The notes beneath the pieces are model-generated. The model was given only the letters and a program-made list of their open reading frames with translations, made no database searches and had not been told where the DNA came from. Positions 7,331 through 15,481 of a stretch of 22,355 nt of DNA are shown piece by piece (position 1 is the first letter of the stretch; the number at the start of each line of letters is the position of its first letter). Position numbers and translations under genes: made by a program. The DNA is taken from NCBI GenBank assembly GCA_964448105.1, contig CAYUVK010000086.1, forward strand, positions 1-22,355, given 5' to 3'. The stretch is from CAVQBP01 sp964448105. GTDB lineage: Bacteria; Bacteroidota; Ignavibacteria; Ignavibacteriales; Ignavibacteriaceae.

Positions 7331-7360
7331 ATGAACAATAAATTGAACTCAATTGTTCAT
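7331..7360. repeat. Perfect 9-bp inverted repeat between two tRNA genes
   Basis: ATGAACAAT (7331-7339) and ATTGTTCAT (7352-7360) are exact complements around 12 bases. The element sits in the spacer between tRNA-Pro and tRNA-Arg, so a polycistronic precursor could carry a hairpin there. The word AACAAT recurs in other spacers of the window (about 15420, 18343), so this may be part of a dispersed AT-rich repeat. Confidence 0.4.
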
Positions 7361-7375
7361 CATATAATTCCAAAG

Positions 7376-7451
7376 TCGGGGCGGCAGGATTTGAACCTGC
7401 GACCTCCTGCTCCCAAAGCAGGCGCGATAAACCGGGCTACGCTACGCCCCG
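7376..7451 (-). tRNA. tRNA-Pro (anticodon UGG)
   Basis: The minus-strand acceptor CGGGGCG pairs perfectly with CGCCCCG. The anticodon stem CCTGC/GCAGG encloses TTTGGGA with anticodon TGG. The T arm GCAGG-TTCAAAT-CCTGC is perfect. It is first in the transcription order of the four-tRNA cluster, with a promoter candidate just upstream. Confidence 0.96.
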
Positions 7452-7471
7452 AATATTTTTACTTAGACTTA

Positions 7472-7503
7472 CAAAAATATAGCAACCGGCAAACATAATC
7501 AAA
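7472..7503 (-). promoter_or_regulatory. Bacteroidota-style promoter candidate for the tRNA cluster
   Basis: On the minus strand TTTG (7503-7500) is followed after exactly 20 bases by TATTTTTG (7479-7472). This fits the -33 TTTG and -7 TAnnTTTG pattern known for the primary sigma factor of Bacteroidota. The predicted start would lie about 15 bases upstream of the tRNA-Pro 5' end at 7451. Whether the host uses this promoter type is an inference. Confidence 0.45.
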
Positions 7504-7656
7504 TTCACCTAAGGCAAAAATTTGTAGGTTTTAATTTTTCAAATCAAATAATTCAAAATATTAGCCTGAGCACTATATAATATCATTTTTAATTAAACTT
7601 TTAAATAAGATTTCACTTCCTTAAATTGTTGAATTAAAATTATTATTTGTTATTAA

Positions 7657-8868
7657 ATGTCATTTTCTTTATTTATTTCGAAAAAATATACACTTTCTAA
7701 AAAAGATTCTAAATTTATTACATTTATTTCAACAATTTCTATTGTTGGAATAGCATTAGGGGTTGCAACTTTAATTATTGCTTTAAGTATTCTCTCCGGA
7801 TTTGAGAAGACTTTAGTTAATAAAATCATAGATTTTGATTCTCAAATAAAAATCACTTCTTATGCTACAACACTTCCGGATTATCATACTATCCTGCCGA
7901 TTTTAAGGAAAGAGCTCTCTCCCGTTGGAGCGGAAATAAATCCGTTTGCTTCTAAACTTGCAATTATAAGCAGCGGAAAAATAAAAGAAGGTGTAAGCAT
8001 TAAAGGAATTAGACAGGATAATGAAGTACTGAATGTAAAAAAAGATATAATAGAAGGGAAATTTTTACTAGATGAATCTTCTATTATTATAGGAAAGAAA
8101 CTAGCAGATAAGCTGCATGTAAAAATCGGAGATAGAGTAACAATATTTGCATTATCAAAAGATGAGATCCCTTCACCGGAAAATCCTCCGAACATTGAAC
8201 AATATTATGTCCGGGGAATTTTTGAAAGCGGTATGGCTGAATATGATGACTTGTATGCCTATGTCTCTCTATCATCAGCTCAAAAGCTCTTTAATATAGG
8301 AGATAATATTACAGGGTATGATATAAAATTGAAAAATATTTCCAAGATTGACAGTGTTGCAGATTTACTTACAAGACAATTGAAGTACCCGCATTCAGTG
8401 AAAACTATTTATCAAACTCACAGGAATATTTTTACATGGATCGATTTACAAAAAAAACCTATCCCTATAATTTTAGGATTCATAATACTTGTTGCGGTTT
8501 TTAATATTATTGGGACTTTACTAATGATTGTCCTTGAAAAAACAAATGCAGTTGGAACATTAAAATCTTTGGGTGCAACCGGAAAACAGATTACATCAAT
8601 ATTTCTTTATCAGGGAATTTTTTTAGCAATTATAGGGATTATGATTGGTAATGTATTAGCTTATGTTTTAATGGATATTCAATTGAGTTTCAATATTATT
8701 TCTCTTCCTTCATCAGTTTATTTTATGTCGACTGTTCCAATATCATTATCAATAAAAACATTTTTAGAAGTCTCAGGTCTCACTTTGGCTTTATGTATAC
8801 TTGCATCTGTTATTCCGAGCTTCATTGCATCAAAAATTAATCCTGTTTCAGCTTTAAGGTTTAATTAA
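7657..8868 (+). CDS. LolC/LolE-family ABC transporter permease (first of pair)
   Basis: The 403-aa protein has the MacB/LolCE layout: a first membrane helix near residues 22-46 (TISIVGIALGVATLIIALSI), a periplasmic domain of about 220 residues, then three helices near 270-292, 316-340 and 372-393 within an FtsX-like domain. LKSLGATGKQI after the second helix is the usual coupling segment that contacts the ATPase. With its neighbour and LolD it would extract lipoproteins from the inner membrane for transfer to the outer membrane. The start at 7657 has no clear ribosome-binding site. The 205-base gap to the divergent tRNA cluster should hold its promoter; a TATAAT word is at 7576-7581 without a convincing -35. 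LolC and LolE cannot be told apart by eye. Confidence 0.9.
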   Translation: MSFSLFISKKYTLSKKDSKFITFISTISIVGIALGVATLIIALSILSGFEKTLVNKIIDFDSQIKITSYATTLPDYHTILPILRKELSPVGAEINPFASKLAIISSGKIKEGVSIKGIRQDNEVLNVKKDIIEGKFLLDESSIIIGKKLADKLHVKIGDRVTIFALSKDEIPSPENPPNIEQYYVRGIFESGMAEYDDLYAYVSLSSAQKLFNIGDNITGYDIKLKNISKIDSVADLLTRQLKYPHSVKTIYQTHRNIFTWIDLQKKPIPIILGFIILVAVFNIIGTLLMIVLEKTNAVGTLKSLGATGKQITSIFLYQGIFLAIIGIMIGNVLAYVLMDIQLSFNIISLPSSVYFMSTVPISLSIKTFLEVSGLTLALCILASVIPSFIASKINPVSALRFN

Positions 8869-10100
8869 TGAAATACGAAACATTTATAGCAAAGAGATAT
8901 TTAGTTTCAAAACATAAAATTAATTTTATTACAATAATCTCTATTATTTCGATACTCGGAATTACTATAGGAGTTGCTTCCCTTATTGTTGTACTTTCCG
9001 TTTTTAACGGATTTGGAAGTTTGGTAACATCATATCTAATCAATTTTGATCCGCATATAAGAATTGAAATCATTTCCGAAGATTCCCCCAAAATAGAAAA
9101 GAATGTTGAAAATGAGTTGAATAATATTACAGAAGTAAAATATTATTCGAAATTCGTTAACGGTAAAGTGCTTGCCTATCAATCCCATTTAACACAGATT
9201 GTAAATTTAAAAGGAATAGAAGAAAAGAATGATAAAAGCATATATAACATTAAAGGCAGTATAGTTCTCGGCAAATTTGATTTATCCGTTAAGGATGGAA
9301 TACCGGGAATAGTATTGGGTTTGCCTCTTGCCGATCATATGCAGTCAATAGTTGGAGATACTTTAACTTTAATTTCTCCAGCCGGGATTGAAAAATATAT
9401 CACACAATTATCTTCACCCCAAACTCAAAAATTTGTTATAAGAGGGATTTATATTTCCAATAATAATGAATATGATGCTTCATATATTTTTACAAATTTA
9501 TCAACGGCACAAAAGCTTTTAGGCTATAACAAAAATATCGAAGGTTTTGATGTTACGCTGAATGATCTCAATCAATCTGAAAAAGTTAAAGAAGAACTGG
9601 AAGCCAAACTTAATAAAAACACGTACAGTATAAATACATGGTATGATTTTCATAAAGATCTCTACTCTGTAATGCAGATTGAAAGATGGACTGCATATAT
9701 AATTTTATCGCTAATTATTGCGGTAGCAACTTTTAATATACTTGGCTCTTTATCAATGTCGGTTATTGAAAAGCAAAGAGATATTGGAATCTTACGTTCA
9801 ATGGGAGTGGGAGAAAATTCAATTTTAAAAATATTTATGTATGAAGGTCTATTAATTGGAATAGTAGGGACTCTTGCAGGAGTTATTCTCGGTTATTTTA
9901 TTTGCTGGTTGCAATTACATTTTAATATTTATCCTTTGGATCCGACACAATATAAAATTGATTCTTTGCCTCTTCAAATTAGAATATCCGATTTCTTTTT
10001 CATTACGGGAGCTTCGATGATACTTACTTATTTGGCATCATTAATCCCGGCAAAAAGAGCAGCAAAAGTTAATCTGTTAGAAGCGATAAAATGGGAATGA
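8868..10100 (+). CDS. LolC/LolE-family ABC transporter permease (second of pair)
   Basis: The 410-aa protein repeats the layout of the preceding permease: helix 1 near residues 21-45 (IISIISILGITIGVASLIVV), a periplasmic domain starting with INFDPHIRIE, and three C-terminal helices with the coupling segment RDIGILRSMGVGENSIL. Its ATG shares one base with the previous stop (TAATG), so the two are translationally coupled and likely made in equal amounts as a heterodimer. The two proteins share clear similarity around helix 1 and the C-terminal helices, which suggests an old duplication. It ends with AKRAAKVNLLEAIKWE, typical of the family. LolD follows after a 117-base gap with small palindromes. 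Confidence 0.9.
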   Translation: MKYETFIAKRYLVSKHKINFITIISIISILGITIGVASLIVVLSVFNGFGSLVTSYLINFDPHIRIEIISEDSPKIEKNVENELNNITEVKYYSKFVNGKVLAYQSHLTQIVNLKGIEEKNDKSIYNIKGSIVLGKFDLSVKDGIPGIVLGLPLADHMQSIVGDTLTLISPAGIEKYITQLSSPQTQKFVIRGIYISNNNEYDASYIFTNLSTAQKLLGYNKNIEGFDVTLNDLNQSEKVKEELEAKLNKNTYSINTWYDFHKDLYSVMQIERWTAYIILSLIIAVATFNILGSLSMSVIEKQRDIGILRSMGVGENSILKIFMYEGLLIGIVGTLAGVILGYFICWLQLHFNIYPLDPTQYKIDSLPLQIRISDFFFITGASMILTYLASLIPAKRAAKVNLLEAIKWE

Positions 10101-10110
10101 AAGTATTTCT

Positions 10111-10199
10111 GAGCCAGAGGCTCACCAGCCTATGGCTAAGGATTTCGGAATTCGGATTGGAGAAATTTTTGAATTTTTAACTTTTCAGCCCTAGGCTGA
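10111..10199. repeat. Three short GCC/GGC palindromes between permease and lolD
   Basis: GAGCC-AGA-GGCTC (10111-10123), AGCC-TAT-GGCT (10127-10137) and TCAGCC-CTA-GGCTGA (10185-10199) are perfect small palindromes with 3-base centres. A TTTCGGAATTCGG repeat lies between them at 10141-10158. They could modulate expression between the permease genes and lolD, or be remnants of dispersed repeats. Confidence 0.5.
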
Positions 10200-10217
10200 G
10201 ACTTTTAAACTTTTACT

Positions 10218-10895
10218 ATGAATAAAATTATTCTTTCTACAGAAAATTTAATTAAGACTTATCAGACTACAAGAAAAACTAAGCTCGAAGTCTTAAAATC
10301 TATTTCATTAGAAATCGAAACGGATAAAATATCGGTAATTATCGGAGCATCAGGTGCCGGTAAAAGCACTTTGCTGCATCTGTTAGGCGGTTTGGATAGA
10401 CCGGATAACGGGAAAGTGTTTTTTGACGGACAAAATATCTTTGATTTTTCAGATGAAAAACTTGCCAAATTCCGGAATAAAAATATCGGATTTGTTTTCC
10501 AGTTCCATCATCTTTTACCGGAATTTTCAGCTGTTGAAAATGTAGCAATCCCACAAATGATACGGGGAATTTCTCTTAATAAGTCATTAAAAAAAGCTGA
10601 AGAATTAATAAATACTGTCGGTTTGAGTGAAAGGATAAATCATAAGCCGGCAGAACTTTCCGGTGGTGAGCAACAAAGAGTGGCAGTTGCCAGGGCTTTG
10701 GCAAATGATCCTTCAATTATTTTTGCAGATGAACCAACAGGCAATCTCGATTCGGCGAATAGTGAAGCGATTCATAAAATCATTGTTGATTTAAGAGACA
10801 AATTTAATAAGACTTTTGTAATAGTTACTCACAACAGCAGTTTGGTAAAATTAGCGGATAAAGTTTTTGAAATGAAGGATGGAAAAATTATTTAA
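10218..10895 (+). CDS. lolD: LolD-type ABC transporter ATPase
   Basis: The 225-aa protein is a complete ABC ATPase: Walker A GASGAGKST (residues 43-51, K49), Q-loop region FVFQFHHLLPEFSAVENV, signature LSGGEQQRVAVARAL, Walker B IIFADEPTGNLD (D171, catalytic E172) and switch His in VTHN. FQFHHLLPEFSAVENV is characteristic of LolD. It should pair with the two LolC/E-type permeases upstream to power lipoprotein release. The 117-base gap before it contains small palindromes, so it may be co-transcribed or have its own start signal. The start at 10218 gives a normal N-terminus (ILSTENLIKTY). The convergent bat operon ends 31 bases after its stop. Confidence 0.93.
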   Translation: MNKIILSTENLIKTYQTTRKTKLEVLKSISLEIETDKISVIIGASGAGKSTLLHLLGGLDRPDNGKVFFDGQNIFDFSDEKLAKFRNKNIGFVFQFHHLLPEFSAVENVAIPQMIRGISLNKSLKKAEELINTVGLSERINHKPAELSGGEQQRVAVARALANDPSIIFADEPTGNLDSANSEAIHKIIVDLRDKFNKTFVIVTHNSSLVKLADKVFEMKDGKII

Positions 10896-10926
10896 CAAAA
10901 GGATATTTTTTTATTTGCTTAAAAAA

Positions 10927-11700
10927 TTATATTACTTTTAAATCTTGTTTATTAGTCCAGCCAATCTTGCCGTCCTGTAAGCGTATCTTGTACCAGTTCC
11001 CTACATTATCTTCAAGCCTTACTTTCAAACCTTCATGAATAACAAAAGCATCATTGCTGTCATTATCAGGAGAAACCTTTGCAATTACGGTTGGTTCAAT
11101 AATTACGCCGTTCTTAATATTAACTTCCCTGTTCAGTTTCACTATTAAGAGTGTTGCAGTAACTAAAAGAACAACAAAAGATAATATCCCTGAAAAGAAA
11201 GCATATCTTTGAAGCTGGGGTCTCTTTACAAGGAAATAGATGCCGAAAGAAATTAATATTAGTAGATAAAATATGTATGCTGCATATGTCCACCCTGTAA
11301 GATTAAACATTGCGAGAAGACTTTCCCACCATTGGAAAATAAAAAATTTCGGTAATGAATCTATCTTATCTATCGTTTTTGTATTTGCCAATGCAAGGTT
11401 ATGCTGAATATCATCATCGCCGGGTGAAAGTCGAAGTGCTCTTTCATAATTTAAAATTGCATATCCAATTTTATTCAACCTGTAGTATGAGTTCCCGAGA
11501 TTATAGTATAAAGCAGTACTTTCATAACCGTCATCAACCAGCTTTTGATAAATCTCAGCTGCTTCGGAAAAATTATTCTTTTGATATAAATCGTTTGCCT
11601 TTTGCATTATACTTTTTGTATCTAATGCAAAAGCATTTTTATAACTTCCTGCTATTAAAAAAATAATTATGAAAAATATTAAATTTATCTTCTTATACAT
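10927..11700 (-). CDS. batE: BatE-like TPR and SH3-domain membrane protein
   Basis: I place the start at the ATG at 11700, one base after the batD stop, giving 257 aa. The alternative ATG at 11748 overlaps batD by 47 bases and puts 16 polar residues before the signal sequence. The order is: signal peptide (about residues 1-26), two to three TPR units (about 28-105, with YYNLGNSYYRLNKIGYAILNYE), two membrane helices (about 137-156 and 166-187), then an SH3b-like domain (about 197-257, GLKVRLEDNVGNWYKIRLQDG). This matches BatE of Bacteroidota and spirochaetes. It is the last gene of the moxR-bat operon. The role is inferred as a protein-interaction component facing the periplasm. Confidence 0.85.
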   Translation of the reverse strand: MYKKINLIFFIIIFLIAGSYKNAFALDTKSIMQKANDLYQKNNFSEAAEIYQKLVDDGYESTALYYNLGNSYYRLNKIGYAILNYERALRLSPGDDDIQHNLALANTKTIDKIDSLPKFFIFQWWESLLAMFNLTGWTYAAYIFYLLILISFGIYFLVKRPQLQRYAFFSGILSFVVLLVTATLLIVKLNREVNIKNGVIIEPTVIAKVSPDNDSNDAFVIHEGLKVRLEDNVGNWYKIRLQDGKIGWTNKQDLKVI

Positions 11701-11701
11701 T

Positions 11702-13543
11702 TTAAACCAAAGATTTACGCATTGTTGAAATTGATTTTTCAATCTCAATTATAATATTTGCAGATTGATTATATATTTCATTCATTGCTGCTAGCCCGTC
11801 TTTTTGAGGAGCAAATCTTATATACTCACACTTCTCTGCGGTTTGTTTTAAGTCATCGATTACAGAATCATTTACATTACTTTGTTTTAACCTGGATACA
11901 GCTTCTTCCAGAGAAAATTCGGATTTTGGAATATCTAACTTATCTTCGAGGTATCCATATAAAGCAAGTGAAATTTCCGAATAAAAAGCGGTCTGGTTTT
12001 TTTCCTGTAAAAGATTTTTGGCAACTTTAAGTCGGTTTCTGGCAATCTTTTGCGCTTTCTGATATTTTAACAGTTGGGCATTGCTTAATAGTTTATCATT
12101 TCTTTTCTTAAAAGTTACTAATCCCGCTAAAAGCAGTAAAGGAAATCCGGCTGCTACCCAGAACCCAACTTTATAAACTAAAATTCCACCCTGTTTCTCT
12201 ACATTGGTTGATGTTTTGATATATCTTATGTCATCCCCTAATAACTTAACGTCTTCTTTTGAATTACTTGCAAAGTTTGAACTTTCACTCATTCTTTCGA
12301 CATTTAAATCGAACGGTTTTGTTTCCAATGTAACATAAGAATTTTTATTCAGATCAAAATATGAAAATTTAATCGGGGGAATTTCCCTTTTGCCGGATAT
12401 TCTCGGAATGACAAGGTATTCAATCTTTTTTGTACCGGAAATATTCCCGGTTCTATTCACCTGCTCGGAAACTTTAGGTTCATATTTATCAAAGCCTGTA
12501 GGTAGCTTTATTTCCGGCGCATCGATTAGTTTTATATTACCGGTTCCGCTAATATTTAATTTTATTGAAATAGGATCATTCGCTTTAACAGTTGTTTTAT
12601 CAATACTGGAATTTAATGTAAAACTTCCAACTGCACCATTAAAAGAGTCGGGCACATTTTTATCGGGCAGAGGAATAACTTTTACTTTTAGAGTATTTGA
12701 CTTTGCATCATAATTAACGGTCCTCCCCATATCAAAAAAAGGATCATTAAAAAAATCATCGAAAATATTGCCGCTTCTTTTCCTGTTCTGAATTTGCACC
12801 GGAACATTAAGTTCGAAAGGAGTTACAGACAGTTCACCCGTTTGAGACGGGAATAAACATACCTTCTTTAATATACCAACCCTGTACTGTTTACCGTTTG
12901 CAACTTCCGTACTGAACGTGATATTATTCGGAGTGGTGAGTTCCTCAGCCCAAAATCCGTTATACTGCGGTAATTTATTTACTGACATTTGAGAAGCAAT
13001 GTTCAACCTTGTATATAATTTATATGTTACAGTTACAGGTTCTCCGAGATATACTCTCTGTTTATCTGCAGTTGCTTTGACAAATAAATTATCACCAATA
13101 TCCTTTTGTGTAATAACAGGCTGCTGTGAAGAACTTCCGTTATTATTTGGTCTGGTTGAACCTGCAACTACTTCAATTGAAATTGGGTTGGTCTTATAAG
13201 TTTTCCCGTCATATTCAATTGAGGCACTTTCGATATTGAATTTTCCTGTAGCTTTTGCCTGAAGATAATATGAAAAAGTCCTTGAGGCAGAAACCGTACT
13301 ATTAATTATCTCCATATTTGTAGATTGGTTCGGACCGGAAAGAACAAGGAAGTGTTGGAAAGGAGGCGATGAGTAATTTTTCACTCCATTAATATCGGTT
13401 CCCGTAAATGTAAATGAAACCTGGAACCTATCGTTTATACCAACTTTGTTATTATCAATAGAGGCTGTAAATGATTGGGGAAGAATAATACTGCCGTATA
13501 GAAGAAATAACAGGAGAAATATTTTTATTTTATTTATTATCAT
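11702..13543 (-). CDS. batD: BatD, oxygen-tolerance family membrane protein
   Basis: The 613-aa protein has an N-terminal signal peptide (about residues 1-24), several beta-sandwich modules typical of the BatD family (the first ends near 127, then others to about 415), a single membrane helix near 457-477 (VGFWVAAGFPLLLLAGLVTF) and a helical cytosolic tail to 613. The short segment RSGNIFDDFFNDPFFDM around 256-272 is common in BatD proteins. It lies between batC and batE in the conserved order. The family was named from Bacteroides fragilis aerotolerance; a link to envelope stress and protein complexes with MoxR is known, but the molecular job is not settled. The length is normal. Confidence 0.9.
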   Translation of the reverse strand: MIINKIKIFLLLFLLYGSIILPQSFTASIDNNKVGINDRFQVSFTFTGTDINGVKNYSSPPFQHFLVLSGPNQSTNMEIINSTVSASRTFSYYLQAKATGKFNIESASIEYDGKTYKTNPISIEVVAGSTRPNNNGSSSQQPVITQKDIGDNLFVKATADKQRVYLGEPVTVTYKLYTRLNIASQMSVNKLPQYNGFWAEELTTPNNITFSTEVANGKQYRVGILKKVCLFPSQTGELSVTPFELNVPVQIQNRKRSGNIFDDFFNDPFFDMGRTVNYDAKSNTLKVKVIPLPDKNVPDSFNGAVGSFTLNSSIDKTTVKANDPISIKLNISGTGNIKLIDAPEIKLPTGFDKYEPKVSEQVNRTGNISGTKKIEYLVIPRISGKREIPPIKFSYFDLNKNSYVTLETKPFDLNVERMSESSNFASNSKEDVKLLGDDIRYIKTSTNVEKQGGILVYKVGFWVAAGFPLLLLAGLVTFKKRNDKLLSNAQLLKYQKAQKIARNRLKVAKNLLQEKNQTAFYSEISLALYGYLEDKLDIPKSEFSLEEAVSRLKQSNVNDSVIDDLKQTAEKCEYIRFAPQKDGLAAMNEIYNQSANIIIEIEKSISTMRKSLV

Positions 13544-13604
13544 TAGTAAAATTTATCTTTTAAAGTCAAAGGTCAAAAATCAAAATTCAAAAGGATTTTA
13601 ACTT

Positions 13605-14342
13605 TTACCAATCCTTATCAGTTTTAACAGCCGCACCGGATTTTTTCCGGAGCTTTTTCTGCAAATCTATTTCATTATTTTTTAATGCATCTAAAATTCT
13701 ATCAGCTTCTTCTTTTGATATTTTATTTTTTTCCTGCTTCAGATTATCCTGTTTAGCTGTTTGGTTTTGTTCAGGTTTATTCTGATCGTTCTTGTTTTGA
13801 TTTTCGTTTTTCTTTTTATCCTGATTCTTATTTTGATCCTGGTTTTTATTTTGGTCTTTATTATTCTTATTGTTTTTATTATTCTTGTTCTGCTGCTGAT
13901 TCTGCTGGTTCTTTAATAAAGATAAAGCGTAAGAAAGATTGTATTTAGTATCTTCATCATTTGGATTAAGCTTTAAAGAATTTTTATATGCCTCAATACT
14001 TTCCTTAATTTTTTTATCTTTTAATAATGAATTTCCAATGTTATGATAGACTTTAGCTTTTTGGTCAGGATTTTCACTTTCCTCTAAAGCAGATCTATAC
14101 GATTTAATTGCATCATCATATCTTTCCTGCTTATAATATGCATCTCCCAGGTTAAAAGTGGTTTGAAAATTTTTCGGTTCTTTAAAAGTTCCTTTTTTAA
14201 AATTCACTTCCGAATCTGCATACTTGCCTTCTTTATAAAGATCCACTCCATTATTATTTAAGCTGCGCACACTTTGTGCATTTAAATAGCCGCCCGCAAA
14301 TAATAAAATCGCAAAAACAAATACTTTCGTTAAATTTTTCAT
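13605..14342 (-). CDS. batC: BatC-like TPR protein with Asn/Gln/Lys-rich tail
   Basis: The 245-aa protein starts with a signal peptide (FVFAILLFAGGYLNAQ, cleavage likely near residue 22). It has three TPR units between about residues 25 and 140 (GVDLYKEGKYADSE, NLGDAYYKQERYDDAIKSY, NIGNSLLKDKKIKESIEAY). A low-complexity stretch made almost only of N, Q, K, D and E covers residues 145-205. The C-terminus is a short basic helix (RILDALKNNEIDLQKKLRKK). This is the usual build of BatC. It is 8 bases from the batB stop and 61 bases from batD. It is probably a periplasmic scaffold; the tail may be a flexible linker. Confidence 0.88.
   Translation of the reverse strand: MKNLTKVFVFAILLFAGGYLNAQSVRSLNNNGVDLYKEGKYADSEVNFKKGTFKEPKNFQTTFNLGDAYYKQERYDDAIKSYRSALEESENPDQKAKVYHNIGNSLLKDKKIKESIEAYKNSLKLNPNDEDTKYNLSYALSLLKNQQNQQQNKNNKNNKNNKDQNKNQDQNKNQDKKKNENQNKNDQNKPEQNQTAKQDNLKQEKNKISKEEADRILDALKNNEIDLQKKLRKKSGAAVKTDKDW
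13728..13910 (-). repeat. Low-complexity NKNNKN/NQDQNK-coding tract in batC
   Basis: About 180 bases encode residues 145-205 of BatC, almost entirely N, Q, K, D, E. On the coding strand it is built of AAT/AAC/AAA/CAA/GAT-type triplets in short imperfect tandem units. Such tracts can change length by slippage while staying in frame. The plus strand appears as a pyrimidine-rich run. Confidence 0.7.
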
Positions 14343-14350
14343 CTTAAAAC

Positions 14351-15397
14351 TTATTGTTTTTCGAAACCTAACTTCCTATTCAACTTGCTGAACAATGGTG
14401 ATTTAGCTTCATTAATAAAAAATTCCAGTACAAGCAATATTAAAGCCGGAATTAAAAAATAATAAAATCGATCTTCGTAATCAGTAACTTTTTTTACACC
14501 AAACTCAGTTTTTTCCAGCTGTGATAAATCCTTATAGATCTCATTAAGCTGGTCTTCATAATTTGTTCCCTGGAAATATTGCCCGTTGCCTGCCGATGCA
14601 ATTTGTTGTAGAATTGATGCATCCAATTTAGTTAGAACAACATTTCCATCCCTATCTTTTTTAAATCCAATCTGCTGCCCGCTATTATTATACATCGGAA
14701 TTGGAACACCGTCAAGTGAACCCAAACCAATAGTATAAATTTTTATGTCTTTTGCAACAGCATCCTTGACAGCTTGCATTACATCTCCTTCATGATCTTC
14801 ACCATCTGTTATAATTACAATAGCTTTTTGAGTACTGGTTTTATAATCAAACGATTTTACCGCAAGATTAATTGCAGATGCAATAGCAGTTCCCTGCTGC
14901 GGAACTGAATTAACATCAACCGCATTCAAAAACAAATTGGCTGCCGAATAATCTGATGTAAGAGGAAATTGTACATAAGCCTGACCGGCAAAAATTATTA
15001 ATCCTATTCTATCTCCTCTTAATTTTTGAATAAGATTTGCAATTTGAAATTTAGCTCTATCCAGCCTGTTTGGTTTTATATCTTCTGCTTTCATGCTTAA
15101 AGAAACATCAAGACAAATATAAACATCAATTCCTGTTTGTTTTACTTCTTCCATTCTTGTACCAACCTGCGGATTTGATGCAGCAACTACAAGTAGAATA
15201 AAAACGAAAATTATAATCCCGAATTTTAATGAGTTCTTTATACGGCTGTAATTAGGCAGAAGTAATTTCTGCAGATCTTTTTGTGCAAACTTTCCCAGTA
15301 TCTTTTTCCTGTTCCTTGTTAAATACCAGAACAACAAGATAAATATTGGAACCGCATAAAGAGCATACAAATATTCAGGATGAGCAAATCGAAACAT
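14351..15397 (-). CDS. batB: BatB, VWA-domain membrane protein
   Basis: The 348-aa protein has an N-terminal membrane pair (about residues 8-25 and 55-75), a von Willebrand A domain from about 90 to 285, and a C-terminal helix (FYYFLIPALILLVLEFFI). The metal-binding MIDAS is complete in the visible parts: DVSLS (D97-x-S-x-S), the later Thr in GTAIASAI, and ITDGEDHEGD. A second VWA gene, batA, lies upstream and the two proteins are clearly paralogous (RLDRAKFQI against RIEAAKNVI, RIGLIIFA against RIGLVIFA). The probable role is as membrane-bound partner of the MoxR ATPase. The normal start is supported by MFRFAHPEYLYALYAVPIF, typical for the family. Confidence 0.92.
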   Translation of the reverse strand: MFRFAHPEYLYALYAVPIFILLFWYLTRNRKKILGKFAQKDLQKLLLPNYSRIKNSLKFGIIIFVFILLVVAASNPQVGTRMEEVKQTGIDVYICLDVSLSMKAEDIKPNRLDRAKFQIANLIQKLRGDRIGLIIFAGQAYVQFPLTSDYSAANLFLNAVDVNSVPQQGTAIASAINLAVKSFDYKTSTQKAIVIITDGEDHEGDVMQAVKDAVAKDIKIYTIGLGSLDGVPIPMYNNSGQQIGFKKDRDGNVVLTKLDASILQQIASAGNGQYFQGTNYEDQLNEIYKDLSQLEKTEFGVKKVTDYEDRFYYFLIPALILLVLEFFINEAKSPLFSKLNRKLGFEKQ

Positions 15398-15481
15398 ATT
15401 TTTAATTAAGAATTTCTAATGAACAATTAACAATTAAATTCAATAATAAATAAACTTCCTACTTTTACCTTTGATCTTGTT

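Noticed and set aside
7071..7498. Open frames on the plus strand giving peptides such as GFEPPTYSLEGCC and RQDLNLRPPAPKAG.
   Set aside because: These are antisense translations of the tRNA genes, a well-known source of false genes.
7884..8195. A 103-codon minus-strand open frame.
   Set aside because: It is antisense to the first LolC/E-type permease gene and shows no family features.
11701..11748. Longer start for the BatE-like protein.
   Set aside because: It would overlap batD by 47 bases and bury the signal peptide behind polar residues.
12390..12713. A 107-codon open frame on the plus strand inside batD.
   Set aside because: It is a shadow of the batD reading frame, with no start signal and no recognisable protein features.
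13728..13910. Possible CRISPR or tandem DNA repeat.
   Set aside because: The units are imperfect triplet runs in frame with batC, and there are no spacers.
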